From Neisseriaceae bacterium (GTDB lineage Bacteria; Pseudomonadota; Gammaproteobacteria; Burkholderiales; Chromobacteriaceae), in contig JAIYAC010000021.1 in NCBI GenBank assembly GCA_027489245.1, forward strand, positions 62,001 through 126,000: a stretch of 64,000 nt of DNA, given 5' to 3'. Positions within the stretch are counted from its first letter, which is position 1. Each line of letters opens with the position of its first letter. Of the stretch, positions 1-12,367 are shown in pieces. The notes beneath the pieces were generated by a model. It had not been told where the DNA came from and made no database searches. It was given only the letters and a program-made list of their open reading frames with translations. A program made the translations under genes and the position numbers.

Positions 1-32
1 TTACAAAAACTGCATCGAATCGGAGAACAAAA

Positions 33-290
33 ATGAGCGCCAAAGGGCAAATGTTACAAGACCCGTTTCTGAACATCCTGCGTAAAGAGCACGTACCGGT
101 ATCCATCTACCTGGTAAACGGCATCAAGCTGCAGGGTCAGATCGAGTCGTTTGACCAGTACGTGGTTCTGCTGAAAAACACGGTTACCCAGATGGTGTAC
201 AAACACGCCATTTCTACCGTGGTTCCTGCCCGCCCAGTGAACATCCCGCACGAGCACCATGGTGCCAAGTCGGACTCGCAAGACGCGTAA
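33..290 (+). CDS. hfq: RNA chaperone Hfq
   Basis: Hfq is the hexameric Sm-like protein that binds small RNAs and mRNAs in the cytoplasm and helps them pair. The 85-residue product has the family N-terminus ([11 protein letters not shown]), the Sm1 block around [14 protein letters not shown], and the Sm2 signature YKHAIST near residue 60. A GGAG ribosome site lies 9 bases before the ATG. The C-terminal tail is short, as usual in betaproteobacteria. It is followed by a hairpin and then hflX, the common proteobacterial hfq-hflX-hflKC order. The promoter lies off the left edge of the window. Confidence 0.97.
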   Translation: MSAKGQMLQDPFLNILRKEHVPVSIYLVNGIKLQGQIESFDQYVVLLKNTVTQMVYKHAISTVVPARPVNIPHEHHGAKSDSQDA

Positions 291-306
291 TCCCTAGTCT
301 TACCCC

Positions 307-340
307 AAGGCTGGCCGGCGTATGCTGGTCAGCCTTCTTT
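307..340 (+). terminator. Terminator or attenuator between hfq and hflX
   Basis: AAGGCTGGCC at 307-316 pairs with GGTCAGCCTT at 327-336 and is followed by a short T-rich run. It probably reduces read-through from hfq into hflX, which starts 18 bases later. The tail is weak, so partial termination is likely. Confidence 0.55.
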
Positions 341-357
341 ATTGAAAGCCCCCCTGC

Positions 358-1494
358 GTGTTTGATCGTCCTGATCTTGGTGACCAAGCAGTACTGGTAA
401 GTCTCGACTTTGGCGAGGCGGATTATGAAGATGGCGTCAGCGAATGCCTGGAGCTGATAAAAGGCGCCGGCGTAGCTGTCACCGGCCTGATCAAAGGTAA
501 ACGTCAGCGCCCGGATGCGGCCCTGTTTGCCGGCAAGGGCAAGGTGGAAGAAATCGCCGCCCTGGTGAAGGCAACCGACGCCAATGTGGTGATTTTCAAC
601 CACGCACTGGGGCCGGGGCAGGAGCGTAACCTGGAGCGCGTGCTGCAGTGCCGGGTGATAGACCGTGTCACGCTGATTCTGGATATCTTTGCCCAGCGTG
701 CGCGTAGCCACGAGGGCAAGCTGCAGGTTGAGCTGGCTCAGCTAACGCATATGTCTACCCGCCTGGTGCGCGGCTGGACTCACCTGGAGCGGCAAAAAGG
801 CGGTGTTGGTATGCGTGGCCCGGGTGAAACCCAGCTGGAAACCGACCGCCGTTTGCTAGGCCTGCGCGTGAAGGCACTGAAAGACCGCCTGGCTACCGTG
901 CAAAAGCAGCGCAAAACCCAGCGCCGTAGCCGCGATCGTTCCGGCTTGCCCTCCGTCTCTATCGTTGGCTATACCAACGCAGGTAAATCCACGCTGTTCA
1001 ATGGCCTGACCAAGGCCGGTGCCTACGCGGCCGACCAGCTGTTTGCCACGCTGGACACCACCAGCCGCCGCCTGTTCATCAATACGGATGTGTCCATCGT
1101 GCTGTCGGATACGGTGGGGTTTATCCGCGATTTGCCTCACTCTCTGGTGGCCTCTTTTCGCGCCACGCTGGAAGAAACCATTTCTGCCGACCTGCTGCTG
1201 CATGTGGTCGATGCGGCCAACCCCATGCGGGAGCGTCAGGTAGAAGAGGTGAATAAAGTACTGAAAGAAATCGGAGCCGATCACGTCCCGCAGCTGATGG
1301 TGTGGAACAAGACCGACCTGCGCGGCTTGCCGCCAGCCATCCTGTACGACGAGTACGGCGCGGTAGAGGGCGTCCGGGTGTCTGCACTGTCTGGTGCCGG
1401 CCTGGAACTCCTGCGCGAAGCCATTGCCGAACGGGCGTTGGCAACGACTCACTCGCAAACCACAGAAAAAGTAGATCACCATGGCACAGAATGA
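358..1494 (+). CDS. hflX: Ribosome-associated GTPase HflX
   Basis: HflX is a GTP-binding protein that binds the 50S subunit and splits stalled ribosomes under stress. The 378-residue protein has an N-terminal HflX domain, the glycine-rich linker (RGPGETQLETDRR, about residues 156-168), and a G domain with G1 (GYTNAGKST), G3 (DTVGF) and G4 (NKTD). The start is GTG; no better ATG aligns with the family N-terminus. The end overlaps the hflK start by 14 bases, which suggests coupled translation with hflKC. Confidence 0.95.
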   Translation: MFDRPDLGDQAVLVSLDFGEADYEDGVSECLELIKGAGVAVTGLIKGKRQRPDAALFAGKGKVEEIAALVKATDANVVIFNHALGPGQERNLERVLQCRVIDRVTLILDIFAQRARSHEGKLQVELAQLTHMSTRLVRGWTHLERQKGGVGMRGPGETQLETDRRLLGLRVKALKDRLATVQKQRKTQRRSRDRSGLPSVSIVGYTNAGKSTLFNGLTKAGAYAADQLFATLDTTSRRLFINTDVSIVLSDTVGFIRDLPHSLVASFRATLEETISADLLLHVVDAANPMRERQVEEVNKVLKEIGADHVPQLMVWNKTDLRGLPPAILYDEYGAVEGVRVSALSGAGLELLREAIAERALATTHSQTTEKVDHHGTE

Positions 1495-2701
1495 CGATAA
1501 CCGCGGCAAGCGCCCCGATGATGGCCCGCCGGATCTGGAAGAAATCTTTCGCCAGCTGAACCAGAAACTGTCGCGCCTGCTGGGCGGCAAGCCTGCTCAG
1601 CCGGGTAACAATAATGGTTTTGGCGGCGGTAATGGCGGTATGCCCTCCGAGCGTGGCATGAAGTTTGGTGCCGCCGGGATTGTGGCCATTCTGGGTGGCC
1701 TGTGGCTAGCCAGTGGCTTCTACGTGGTGGACGCGCGCGAGCAGGGCGTTGTGCTGCGCTTGGGCAGCTACGACCGTATCAGCGATTCCGGCCTGCAGTG
1801 GCATGCGCCTTACCCGTTCGAACAGGTGGAAATCGTCAACCTGACCGAAGTGCGCAGTGTAGAAATCGGCTACCGCGGCTCGGCCAAGAGCCGGGTGGAA
1901 GAAGAGTCGCTGATGCTCACCGAAGACCAGAACATCATCGATGTACAGCTGTCGGTGCAGTACGACATCAAGGATGCACGTGAATTCCTGTTCAACAACC
2001 TGGCGCTGGAAGAAGGCGCGCAGGATGTGGTGAAGCAGGCTGCCGAGACGGCTATTCGCGAAGTCGTTGGCCGCAACAAGGTGGACTTCGTACTCAACGA
2101 AGGCCGTGGCCAGATTGCAGTAGATACCCAGCGCATCATGCAGCAGATCCTGGACCGCTATGGCATGGGCGTGCGTATTGCCAAGGTCAACATCAACGAT
2201 GTACAGCCGCCAGAGCCGGTGATTGCTGCCTTTGACGATGCTGTGAAAGCCGGCCAGGACAAGGAAAAACTGCGTAACGAAGGCCAGGCTTACGCCAACG
2301 AAGTCATTCCGAAAGCACAGGGCCTGGCTGCTCGTCTGGCACAAGAAGCCGATGGCTATCGCCAGCGCGTGATTTCCACCGCCGAGGGTGATGCTGCGCG
2401 CTTCCAGAGCGTGCTGGCCGAGTACGGCAAAGCCCCCAAGGTGATGCGTGACCGCCTGTACCTGGACATGATGCAGCAAGTGCTGACCAATAGCAGCAAG
2501 GTCTACGTAGACCAGAAAGCCGGTAGCAACCTGCTGTACCTGCCGCTGGACAAACTGATGCAGCAGAGTGCTGGCGACAAAGCTGCTGAGGCCAAACCTG
2601 CACCGGTAGCGCCGGCCCCCGAAGCGGCGGCCCCCGCTGCCCAGCCCAACCAGAACATGGCACGCCCGCCGGTAGAGCGCGACGTTGTTCGTGGCCGCTA
2701 A
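1481..2701 (+). CDS. hflK: FtsH protease modulator HflK
   Basis: HflK forms a large membrane complex with HflC around the FtsH protease and tunes its turnover of membrane proteins. The 406-residue product has a Gly/Asn-rich cytoplasmic N-terminus, one membrane segment at about residues 62-82, and then an SPFH/band 7 domain. The C-terminus is a long Pro/Ala-rich tail (about residues 365-406). It overlaps hflX and is followed 12 bases later by hflC, as in the usual hflX-hflK-hflC operon. Confidence 0.95.
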   Translation: MAQNDDNRGKRPDDGPPDLEEIFRQLNQKLSRLLGGKPAQPGNNNGFGGGNGGMPSERGMKFGAAGIVAILGGLWLASGFYVVDAREQGVVLRLGSYDRISDSGLQWHAPYPFEQVEIVNLTEVRSVEIGYRGSAKSRVEEESLMLTEDQNIIDVQLSVQYDIKDAREFLFNNLALEEGAQDVVKQAAETAIREVVGRNKVDFVLNEGRGQIAVDTQRIMQQILDRYGMGVRIAKVNINDVQPPEPVIAAFDDAVKAGQDKEKLRNEGQAYANEVIPKAQGLAARLAQEADGYRQRVISTAEGDAARFQSVLAEYGKAPKVMRDRLYLDMMQQVLTNSSKVYVDQKAGSNLLYLPLDKLMQQSAGDKAAEAKPAPVAPAPEAAAPAAQPNQNMARPPVERDVVRGR

Positions 2702-2713
2702 AAGGATAGCAAG

Positions 2714-3589
2714 ATGGATCGTTTCTTTCCTGTAGTACTGGGTATCGCCGGGGCCTTGCTGTTGGCGTCCGGCTCGCTGTACACCGTCGACCAGCGCCAG
2801 TTCGCCATGGTGTTCCAGTTTGGTGAAGTGGTGCGCGTGGTAAAAGAGCCGGGTATTCAGTTCAAAGTACCCCTGCTGCAAAACGTGCGTTATTTCGACC
2901 GCCGAATCCAGACCATCGACCCCGAAGCGCCGGAGCTGTTCAACACCCGTGAAAAGAAAAACGTGCTGGTGGATAGCTTTGTGAAATGGCGCGTACGCGA
3001 TGTAGAGCAGTTCTACAAGAGCGTGGGTGGCAACGAGACCGTGGCCGTTCAGCGTCTGCGTCAGACCATCAATGATGGTTTGCGTGCCGAGTTTGGCCAG
3101 AAGACGGTAGCAGATGTGATTTCCGGCAAGCGCGACGAAGTGATGGAGCTGGTGCGCCAGCGTGCCAATGTGGATGCACAGAAAATCGGTATGGAAATTC
3201 TCGATGTCCGCTTAAAGCGCGTGGATTTTCCGGATAAAATCAGCACCTCCGTTTATGAGCGCATGAACTCCGAGCGCCGCACCGTGGCCAACCAGCTACG
3301 TAGTGAAGGCGCGGCGGAAGCCGAGCGTATTCGCGCCGATGCCGACCGCCAGCGCGAGGTAGTACTGGCCGATGCTTACAGCAAAGCCCAGGCGATCAAG
3401 GGCGAGGGTGATGCCAAAGCCGCGGCGATTTATGCGCAGGCGTATGGTAAAAACCCGGAGTTCTATGCCTTCTGGCGGAGCATGGAAGCGTACAAACAAA
3501 CCTTCCGAAACAAGAGCGACGTGATGGTTCTGGACCCAAGTTCAGAATTCTTCAAGTATTTCAAGAATGCGCAACCGAAGCCACGCTGA
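2714..3589 (+). CDS. hflC: FtsH protease modulator HflC
   Basis: HflC is the partner of HflK in the SPFH-domain complex that encloses FtsH at the inner membrane. The 291-residue protein has an N-terminal membrane anchor (about residues 5-25), an SPFH domain, and an Ala/Glu/Arg-rich helical region (about residues 195-245) typical of the family. An AAGGATAG ribosome site precedes the ATG. A strong terminator follows, so it closes the hflX-hflK-hflC operon. Confidence 0.95.
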   Translation: MDRFFPVVLGIAGALLLASGSLYTVDQRQFAMVFQFGEVVRVVKEPGIQFKVPLLQNVRYFDRRIQTIDPEAPELFNTREKKNVLVDSFVKWRVRDVEQFYKSVGGNETVAVQRLRQTINDGLRAEFGQKTVADVISGKRDEVMELVRQRANVDAQKIGMEILDVRLKRVDFPDKISTSVYERMNSERRTVANQLRSEGAAEAERIRADADRQREVVLADAYSKAQAIKGEGDAKAAAIYAQAYGKNPEFYAFWRSMEAYKQTFRNKSDVMVLDPSSEFFKYFKNAQPKPR

Positions 3590-3641
3590 TAAAATGGTGT
3601 GACTTGCGACAGCCCGGCACCTGCCGGGTTGCGATAAAAAC

Positions 3642-3670
3642 AAGGCGGGATCACGCATCCCGCCTTTTCT
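3642..3670 (+). terminator. Terminator of the hflXKC operon
   Basis: AAGGCGGGAT (3642-3651) and ATCCCGCCTT (3657-3666) form a GC-rich stem followed by TTTTCTT. It lies only about 15 bases before the hisZ start codon. Confidence 0.8.
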
Positions 3671-3685
3671 TGTGTGCAAAAAACA

Positions 3686-6164
<2,479 letters not shown>

Positions 6165-6202
6165 TGGCCTGACCCTGCCGGCATCTGCCTGCGTGGTGTA
6201 GC

Positions 6203-6231
6203 AAAAAGCCCGTCCATGTGACGGGCTTTTT
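6203..6231 (+). terminator. Terminator of purA
   Basis: AAAAAGCCCGTC (6203-6214) pairs with GACGGGCTTTTT (6220-6231), giving a 12-bp stem that ends in a T run. Confidence 0.85.
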
Positions 6232-6241
6232 ATTTGCCGGC

Positions 6242-6274
6242 AAGCAAAAGCCCCTTGCCTGGGCAAGGGGCTTT
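6242..6274 (-). terminator. Terminator of mltD
   Basis: AAAAGCCCCTTGCC (6246-6259) pairs with GGCAAGGGGCTTT (6262-6274). Read on the minus strand, the stem ends in CTTTTG just after the mltD stop, back to back with the purA terminator. Confidence 0.7.
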
Positions 6275-6294
6275 ACCGGTAGCGCCAGCGGCGA

Positions 6295-8247
6295 TCAGAG
6301 GCCGCTATTTTGTACGCGTACTTTCTGGCCTGGCTGCAGGTTGGCCAGCTGTTCCGGGTTGTTCCAGCGCAGGATGTCGGTATGCGCTACGCCAAACTTG
6401 CGGGCGATGCTGAATACGGTATCGCCACGTTGCACGATGTAGTCTACCGCTACGGCAGCAGAGGCGGGGGCAGGGCGGCTGTAGGAAGCCGGGCGCAGTG
6501 CGCTGCTGTCGGTGGCGCTGGCTACAGCCGTGCTGCTGGTACCGATTACCTTCAATACCTGGCCCAGCTTGACGGTGTCGTCCTGCAGGCTGTTCAGGTT
6601 GCGCAGGTCGGCAACGCTCATGCTGTAGCGGCGGGAAATATTATACAGGGTGTCACCAGGGGCCACGGTGTGCAGGCTGGCGCTAGCGCTGACGACTTTA
6701 TCCGGGTTGCTGACCGGGATGTTGTCACCCAGCGAGCCTGTGGTGTCCGCCTTGGCCACCACTTTTACTACCTCCGGCTTCACCAGCTCAGCGCGAATCG
6801 GCTCGAAGCGGGGCTCGCTGCGGCTCGCAACGGTGGCTGGCTCGGTGCGTGTGGCTACGCGGACGGGTGCGGCTTCCGGGCGTTCGCTGCGGACAGGGTT
6901 GATATCGCTGCGGGCCGGCTCGGCTTTTTGCAGCGTACGCAGCGGGGCTTCGGCAGTCTTGATCGTGTCCTGCTGTGGCGCAGGCTTGGCGGGTTCTGCT
7001 ACCGGTTTTGGTGTGTCCATGGGGCCAGCGTTGGCCGCAAAGGCTACCAGTGTGGCGCTTTCAGCCGGCTGCGCCGGGATATCGGTGTTTTCCAGTGCAG
7101 GGGCCGGGCGGTCATTGCGCAGGGCTACCAGTACCGGCCGGCCTGCAGGCAGGGTACTGCCTTTCAGGTTATTGGCGGTAATCAGTTCGTTGGGGTTCAT
7201 GTCAAACTGGCTGGCCAGCTCGCCGGTGGTGGTGTCGCTTTCCGGTACGAAGACCTGCCAGGTCAGCAGGGGTTTGTCCCACTTGGCCAGATTGGTTTCA
7301 AACTTGTGCAGTTTGGTGGCGGGCAGCAGCATCTGTCGGCCCGGTTTGTGGGCATACACCGGCAGGTTGAAAGCCGGATTCAGCTCCTTGAACTCGGCTA
7401 CCGGTATCTCGGCCAGCTTGGCAGCGATGTCGATATTCATGTGGCGACCGTTGCTGGTGGCCACAAAGGTGGGCTTGTTCGGAAACGGGTCCAGCTTCAG
7501 GCCGAACTTTTCCGGCTCCAGCATGATGTTGCGCACGGCCAGCAGCTTGGGCACGTAGTTGCGTGTCTCGGCCGGCATCTGGATGTTTTCGTAGGTTTCC
7601 ACTTCACCACGTGCACGAACTTTGGCGATGGCGCGGGACAGATTGCCTTCGCCCCAGTTGTAGGCGGCCAGGGCCAGGCTCCAGTCGCCGAACATGGTGT
7701 ACAGGTTTTGCAGGTAGTCCAGCGCGGCGCGGGTGGATTCGGTGACGTCACGGCGGCCGTCGTACCACCAGGTTTGTTCCAGGCCGTACTGGCGGCCGGT
7801 GGCCGGCATGAATTGCCACAGGCCGGAGGCACCAACGTGCGACTGGGCGCCCGGTACGAAAGCGCTTTCTACTACCGGCAGAAAGGCGATTTCGGTGGGC
7901 ATGCCACGGCGCTCTACCTCGTTCATGATGTGAAACAGGTATTTGCGGCCCCGGTCCATGGTGCGCTTGAAGTAAGCCGACTTGCCGGCAAAGTTCCGCT
8001 CGTGGCGGCGTACCAGCTCGGCGTTGACTTCGGTCATCTGGAAGCCTTCGCGTGCTCGCGTCCACACACTGTCACCGTTACGCAGCGGGCTGGTATTCAG
8101 CAGCATCATGTCCAGGCCTGCCGACAGGCCGTCGTCTACGCTACCGGCGGGGTAGCTGGCAGGGGGGGCGGCGTTGTTGGCGTGGGCCAGCATGGGCAGG
8201 GACAGCGCGAGGGTGACCGACAATGCGAGCGGAGTAAGCTTTTTCAT
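6295..8247 (-). CDS. mltD: Membrane-bound lytic murein transglycosylase D with LysM domains
   Basis: MltD cleaves the glycan strands of peptidoglycan in the periplasm. The 650-residue product has a Sec signal peptide (residues 1-23, ending AHA), an SLT domain with catalytic Glu127 in VVESAF and the following GASGLWQFMPATG block. Two clear LysM peptidoglycan-binding repeats lie near the C-terminus (HTVAPGDTLYNISRRY and YIVQRGDTVFSIARKF). A weaker third LysM-like stretch sits around residues 320-360. A long Pro/Ala/Glu-rich linker (about 370-510) makes it much longer than E. coli MltD. The 8248-8400 leader contains a GTGAG/CTCAC inverted repeat at 8347-8362. Confidence 0.93.
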   Translation of the reverse strand: MKKLTPLALSVTLALSLPMLAHANNAAPPASYPAGSVDDGLSAGLDMMLLNTSPLRNGDSVWTRAREGFQMTEVNAELVRRHERNFAGKSAYFKRTMDRGRKYLFHIMNEVERRGMPTEIAFLPVVESAFVPGAQSHVGASGLWQFMPATGRQYGLEQTWWYDGRRDVTESTRAALDYLQNLYTMFGDWSLALAAYNWGEGNLSRAIAKVRARGEVETYENIQMPAETRNYVPKLLAVRNIMLEPEKFGLKLDPFPNKPTFVATSNGRHMNIDIAAKLAEIPVAEFKELNPAFNLPVYAHKPGRQMLLPATKLHKFETNLAKWDKPLLTWQVFVPESDTTTGELASQFDMNPNELITANNLKGSTLPAGRPVLVALRNDRPAPALENTDIPAQPAESATLVAFAANAGPMDTPKPVAEPAKPAPQQDTIKTAEAPLRTLQKAEPARSDINPVRSERPEAAPVRVATRTEPATVASRSEPRFEPIRAELVKPEVVKVVAKADTTGSLGDNIPVSNPDKVVSASASLHTVAPGDTLYNISRRYSMSVADLRNLNSLQDDTVKLGQVLKVIGTSSTAVASATDSSALRPASYSRPAPASAAVAVDYIVQRGDTVFSIARKFGVAHTDILRWNNPEQLANLQPGQKVRVQNSGL

Positions 8248-8400
8248 GGGCGGGGCCTGTTTTCTCTATGCGGGCGATGCTAACACGGCTTGAGCAAGTA
8301 ATAAGGCATAAAAAATGCTCAAGGCCCTGATTTTTGCTGATTTTTAGTGAGCTTTCACTCACTTGGCTAGTGATTTTTTACAGTTGTTTGATATTTTTGT

Positions 8401-9165
8401 CTAAAAGTTGTTTTTCCATTGCCGTAGTGTGGCAAAAATGCCTTCTTCGTGAGTGATTTCTTGCCCGGCATGCTGCCGGGCCGCATGGCTTACTGCCGCC
8501 TGTGCGGTACGCAAAAAGGGGTTGGTAGCCAGCTCGTCGGCCAGCAAGGTGGGCAGGGTGGGCAGGTTGGCCGCACGGGCGGCCTGGTCGCGCTGCAGCC
8601 GGCGGGTAATGGCGCTATTGCCAGGCTCTACCACCGCCGCAAAGGCCAGGTTGGACAAGGTGTATTCGTGTGCCGGGTAGCACAGTGTGTCCGCCGGTAG
8701 GGCGGCCAGGCTTTGCAGCGAGTGGAACAGGTCTGTCATGGTGCCATCAAACACCCGCCCGCAGCCGGCGCCAAACAGCGTGTCTCCACACAGCAGATGA
8801 GGTGCAAGGTAGTAGGCCAGATGGTTGGCCGTATGGCCTGGTATGGCCAGCACCTGCGCCGTGCGGCCAAAGGCAGGAACTGTGCTACCGTGGCTGCGGG
8901 GCTGATTCACCCCGCTGATATCCGGCGGGCCGTATACCGTCAGCCCTGGCCAGGCGGCCAGCAGCGCGGGCAGGCCGCCGATGTGGTCGGCGTGGTGGTG
9001 GGTAACCCACACCGCTTCCAGCTGCAATTGCTGCTGTGCCAGCCAGGCTTGCAGCGGCGCGGCATCGCCCGGGTCTACCGCGATGGCGCGGCGGTGGTCA
9101 TGCAAAACCCAGATATAATTGTCGGTAAACGCGCTAACCGGGGTGAGGCGAAACATGTCGGCCAT
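8401..9165 (-). CDS. gloB: Hydroxyacylglutathione hydrolase (glyoxalase II)
   Basis: GloB hydrolyses S-lactoylglutathione to lactate and glutathione in methylglyoxal detoxification. The metallo-beta-lactamase signature THHHADHIGG is present, with the N-terminal block TDNYIWVLHD and the C-terminal family signature region. The start was placed at the ATG at 9165 (MADMFRL); an ATG at 9156 is the alternative. The 5' end overlaps that of the divergent methyltransferase gene, so the promoters must lie inside the opposing coding sequences. Confidence 0.92.
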   Translation of the reverse strand: MADMFRLTPVSAFTDNYIWVLHDHRRAIAVDPGDAAPLQAWLAQQQLQLEAVWVTHHHADHIGGLPALLAAWPGLTVYGPPDISGVNQPRSHGSTVPAFGRTAQVLAIPGHTANHLAYYLAPHLLCGDTLFGAGCGRVFDGTMTDLFHSLQSLAALPADTLCYPAHEYTLSNLAFAAVVEPGNSAITRRLQRDQAARAANLPTLPTLLADELATNPFLRTAQAAVSHAARQHAGQEITHEEGIFATLRQWKNNF

Positions 9166-9925
9166 GATGTATCCCGAAACAATAGAAGAATTTGCGGACT
9201 GGCTGGCGTGCACCGCCCCGGGCCAAGACCTGTTATGCCGCGAGCAGGCTTTTTTTGACCATGCCGTGGCGGATATTTTTGGCTTTCGCGCCGTGCAGCT
9301 AGGCTTGGGGGCGGAAGACTTTCTGGCGTGCAGCCGCATACCCTGGCACGGTTATGCCGGTATGGACAGCCAGGCCGATGTGGTGTGTGACCCCGCCTAC
9401 CTGCCATTCGACAGTAAAAGCCTGGACTTGCTGCTACTGCCGCATGCGCTGGATTTTACCAGCGAGCCGCACCAGGTGCTGCGCGAAGCCGAGCGCGTCC
9501 TGCTGCCCGAGGGGCGGCTGGTGCTGACTGGTTTTAACCCGTTTTCATTATGGGGCGCCAGCCGGCTGCTGTACCGGCGGCGCAGCGTGCCCTGGTGCGG
9601 CAATTTTGTCGGCATCAGCCGTCTGAAAGACTGGATGACTTTGCTGCAACTGGAAACCACCGCCACCCGGTTCATGGCATACTCGCCGCCTTTCGCGCGT
9701 GCCGACTGGCTGGCCCGCTGCCGTTTCATGGAGCAGGCAGGCGAATACTGTTGGCCGCAGCTGGCGGGTGTGTATGGCGTGGTAGCCGTCAAACGCCAGC
9801 GCGGCATGCGCCTGATCATGCCGCGCTGGCAGCGTGCCAAGCCGGCCAGATCGCTGGCGGTAGCCAGTAGCAACGAGCGCCAACCGATTAACCGAACCCA
9901 AGCGAACGAGACAAGCCATGAGTGA
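9155..9925 (+). CDS. Class I SAM-dependent methyltransferase
   Basis: The protein of about 256 residues resembles small type 11 methyltransferases commonly found between gloB and rnhA in beta- and gammaproteobacteria. The region around [27 protein letters not shown] matches motif II/III of that family. The usual glycine-rich SAM loop is poorly conserved, and the substrate is unknown. The start could be the ATG at 9155, 9164 or 9167; all overlap the divergent gloB start. The end overlaps rnhA by 8 bases, so the two are probably co-translated. Confidence 0.8.
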   Translation: MSAMMYPETIEEFADWLACTAPGQDLLCREQAFFDHAVADIFGFRAVQLGLGAEDFLACSRIPWHGYAGMDSQADVVCDPAYLPFDSKSLDLLLLPHALDFTSEPHQVLREAERVLLPEGRLVLTGFNPFSLWGASRLLYRRRSVPWCGNFVGISRLKDWMTLLQLETTATRFMAYSPPFARADWLARCRFMEQAGEYCWPQLAGVYGVVAVKRQRGMRLIMPRWQRAKPARSLAVASSNERQPINRTQANETSHE

Positions 9926-10364
9926 CGACGCTATCGTCGAGATTTACCCCGATGGTGCCTGCAAGGGCAATCCCGGCCCCGGTGGCTGGGGTGTGCTGCT
10001 GCGTTACAAGGGGCAGGAAAAAGAGCTGTTCGGCGGCGAGCACGGCACCACCAATAACCGCATGGAGCTGATGGCGGTGATACAGGGCCTGCAGCTGCTG
10101 AAGCGCCCGTGCCGCATTGTGGTGTATACCGACTCGCAATACGTGCAAAAAGGCATTTCCGAGTGGATACATGGCTGGAAAACCCGTGGCTGGAAAACCG
10201 CCAGCAAGGAACCGGTAAAAAATGCCGACCTGTGGCAGCAGCTGGACGCCCTGCGTAATGGCCACCCGCACGTGGAGTGGCGCTGGGTAAAAGGCCACGC
10301 CGGCCACGAATTCAACGAGCGCGCCGACCAGCTGGCTAATGCCGGCGTGGAAAGCCTGCGCTAG
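9918..10364 (+). CDS. rnhA: Ribonuclease HI
   Basis: RNase HI degrades the RNA strand of RNA-DNA hybrids. The 148-residue protein shows all acidic metal ligands: Asp in [14 protein letters not shown], Glu in NNRMELMA, Asp in YTDSQYV and the final Asp in FNERADQLA. The length matches E. coli RNase HI. It overlaps the upstream methyltransferase gene and lies next to dnaQ, a widespread rnhA-dnaQ pairing. Confidence 0.97.
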   Translation: MSDDAIVEIYPDGACKGNPGPGGWGVLLRYKGQEKELFGGEHGTTNNRMELMAVIQGLQLLKRPCRIVVYTDSQYVQKGISEWIHGWKTRGWKTASKEPVKNADLWQQLDALRNGHPHVEWRWVKGHAGHEFNERADQLANAGVESLR

Positions 10365-10409
10365 CCCGTGTTAGCGGCAGCCTGCGCGGCTGCCAGCCGA
10401 AAGCCCATC

Positions 10410-11141
10410 ATGCGTCAGATCATTCTTGATACCGAAACCACTGGCCTGGACCCGAACCAGGGCCACCGCATTATCGAATTTGCCGGCCTGGAGATGGACG
10501 GCCGCAAGCTTACCGGCCGTAGCCTGCACCTGTACATTCACCCCGAGCGCGATATCGACCCGGACGCCGAGCGCGTGCACGGCATCTCGCTGGCCAGCCT
10601 AGAAGGCAAGCCGCGTTTTGCCGAGGTAGCCCAGCAGCTGGTCGACTTTATCGACGGTGCCGAGCTCATCATCCATAACGCCCCGTTTGACGTGGGCTTC
10701 ATGAACGCCGAGTTCAAGCGCCTGGGTATGCCGCCGGTGGCCAAGGTCGCCGGTGGGGTGATCGACACCCTGGCCATGGCGCGCGACAGCTTCCCCGGCA
10801 AGCGTAACAGCCTGGACGCGCTGTGCGACCGCTTCGAGATCGACCGCAGCAACCGTACCTACCACGGCGCGCTGATCGACTGCGAGCTGTTGTCCGAAGT
10901 GTACCTGTGGATGACGCGTGGCCAGGACAGCCTGCTGATGGACGCCGGCCTGGCCGAAAACGACAACAGCGCCAGTGGCATGCGCATGGCCTTCGAGCGC
11001 AAACCGCTGGCCGTACTGCAGCCCAGCGCCGACGAGCTGGCCGAGCACCAGGCCTACCTGGACCTGCTGGATAAAAGCGTCAAAGGCAGCTGCCTGTGGC
11101 GCAGCATCGAAAACCCGCCGCCGGCGGAGCCCGTCGCATGA
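10410..11141 (+). CDS. dnaQ: DNA polymerase III epsilon subunit (3'-5' exonuclease)
   Basis: DnaQ is the proofreading exonuclease of the replicative polymerase. The 243-residue product carries the DEDDh exonuclease motifs: Exo I LDTETTGLDP, Exo II HNAPFDVGFMN, and the Exo III region with HGALIDCELL. The start is the ATG of MRQIILDTE. The gene ends in an ATGA overlap with ispD. Confidence 0.95.
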   Translation: MRQIILDTETTGLDPNQGHRIIEFAGLEMDGRKLTGRSLHLYIHPERDIDPDAERVHGISLASLEGKPRFAEVAQQLVDFIDGAELIIHNAPFDVGFMNAEFKRLGMPPVAKVAGGVIDTLAMARDSFPGKRNSLDALCDRFEIDRSNRTYHGALIDCELLSEVYLWMTRGQDSLLMDAGLAENDNSASGMRMAFERKPLAVLQPSADELAEHQAYLDLLDKSVKGSCLWRSIENPPPAEPVA

Positions 11142-11818
11142 GCCAGCGCATTGCCCTGATACCGGCCGCCGGCCACGGCAGCCGTTTTGGTAGCGCCACC
11201 CCCAAACAGTACCAGCTGCTACACGGCCAGCCACTGCTGGCGCACACCATCAATGTGCTCTGTGCCTGTACCGCCATCGACCGCGTGGTGGTGGTGATCT
11301 CCCCCGGCGACGAATGGTTTGACAGCTACAGTTGGCCGCAAGCCAAGCTGGCAGTGCTGCGCGTGGGCGGTGCCAGCCGTGCGCAAAGCGTGGCCAACGG
11401 CCTGGCGGCGCTGGCTGCGCACGAGGACGACTGGGTGCTGGTGCACGACGCCGCCCGCTGCTGCCTGAGCCCCGCGGCACTGCAGCGCCTGCTGGACGAA
11501 GTAGGCGACGACGCCATCGGCGGCATCCTGGCGCAGCCAGTAGCCGACACCGTCAAGCTGGGCAAGGTTGGCCGCATTGCCGATACCGTGCCACGCGATA
11601 ATCTGTGGCTGGCGCAAACCCCGCAAATGTTCCGCGCCGGCCTGCTGGCCGAGGCGCTGCACGATGCGGCCAACCCCGCCATTACCGACGAAGCCTCCGC
11701 CATCGAGCTGCTGGGCCATGCGCCACGGCTGGTGGCCGGCGAAGCACAGAATTTCAAGGTGACCTGGCCGGGTGACCTGGCGCTGGCCGCAGCCATTCTG
11801 GCTGCGCGCCAGGCCTGA
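11138..11818 (+). CDS. ispD: 2-C-methyl-D-erythritol 4-phosphate cytidylyltransferase
   Basis: IspD makes CDP-methylerythritol in the MEP isoprenoid pathway. The 226-residue protein begins with the nucleotide-binding loop [11 protein letters not shown] and the following PKQYQ, and has VHDAARC near residue 105. The ATG at 11138 overlaps the dnaQ stop (ATGA), so translation is coupled. ispF follows after a 35-base gap that contains one copy of the GTTGGCCGCA repeat. Confidence 0.95.
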   Translation: MSQRIALIPAAGHGSRFGSATPKQYQLLHGQPLLAHTINVLCACTAIDRVVVVISPGDEWFDSYSWPQAKLAVLRVGGASRAQSVANGLAALAAHEDDWVLVHDAARCCLSPAALQRLLDEVGDDAIGGILAQPVADTVKLGKVGRIADTVPRDNLWLAQTPQMFRAGLLAEALHDAANPAITDEASAIELLGHAPRLVAGEAQNFKVTWPGDLALAAAILAARQA

Positions 11819-11853
11819 CACCGGCTGCGGCCAACCTTTCGCAAGGACAAGAC

Positions 11854-12339
11854 ATGACACCGTTTCGTATAGGCCAGGGTTACGATGTACACCGCCTGGT
11901 AGAAGGCCGCCCGCTGATCTTGGGCGGGGTAACGATTCCGCACGACAAGGGCCTGCTGGGCCACTCGGACGCCGACGCGCTGCTGCACGCCATCACCGAC
12001 GCCGTACTGGGCGCCGCTGCGCTGGGCGACATTGGCCGCCATTTTCCCGATACCGACCCCACGTTCAAAGGCGCCGATAGCGGCGTGCTACTGCAAGAAG
12101 CCATGCGCCGCGTGCGCGCCGCCGGCTGGCAGCTGGTGAACGTGGATAGCACCATCATTGCCCAGGCGCCCAAGCTGGCGCCGCATATCGACGCCATCCG
12201 GGCGCGCATTGCCCAGCTGCTGGACATCGACGTGGCGTGCGTCAATGTGAAAGGCAAGACCAACGAAAAGCTTGGCTATCTGGGCCGCGCCGAGGCAATA
12301 GAAACGCAGGCCGTATGCCTGCTGGTGCCCGCAAACTGA
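11854..12339 (+). CDS. ispF: 2-C-methyl-D-erythritol 2,4-cyclodiphosphate synthase
   Basis: IspF performs the cyclisation step of the MEP pathway. The 161-residue product has the zinc-binding GYDVHRL (Asp and His), [14 protein letters not shown], and the C-terminal [13 protein letters not shown] block typical of the trimeric enzyme. The adjacent ispD and ispF pair matches the usual proteobacterial arrangement. Confidence 0.97.
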   Translation: MTPFRIGQGYDVHRLVEGRPLILGGVTIPHDKGLLGHSDADALLHAITDAVLGAAALGDIGRHFPDTDPTFKGADSGVLLQEAMRRVRAAGWQLVNVDSTIIAQAPKLAPHIDAIRARIAQLLDIDVACVNVKGKTNEKLGYLGRAEAIETQAVCLLVPAN

Positions 12340-12367
12340 TTTCCCTTTCCCTTTTGGAGTGCCACAC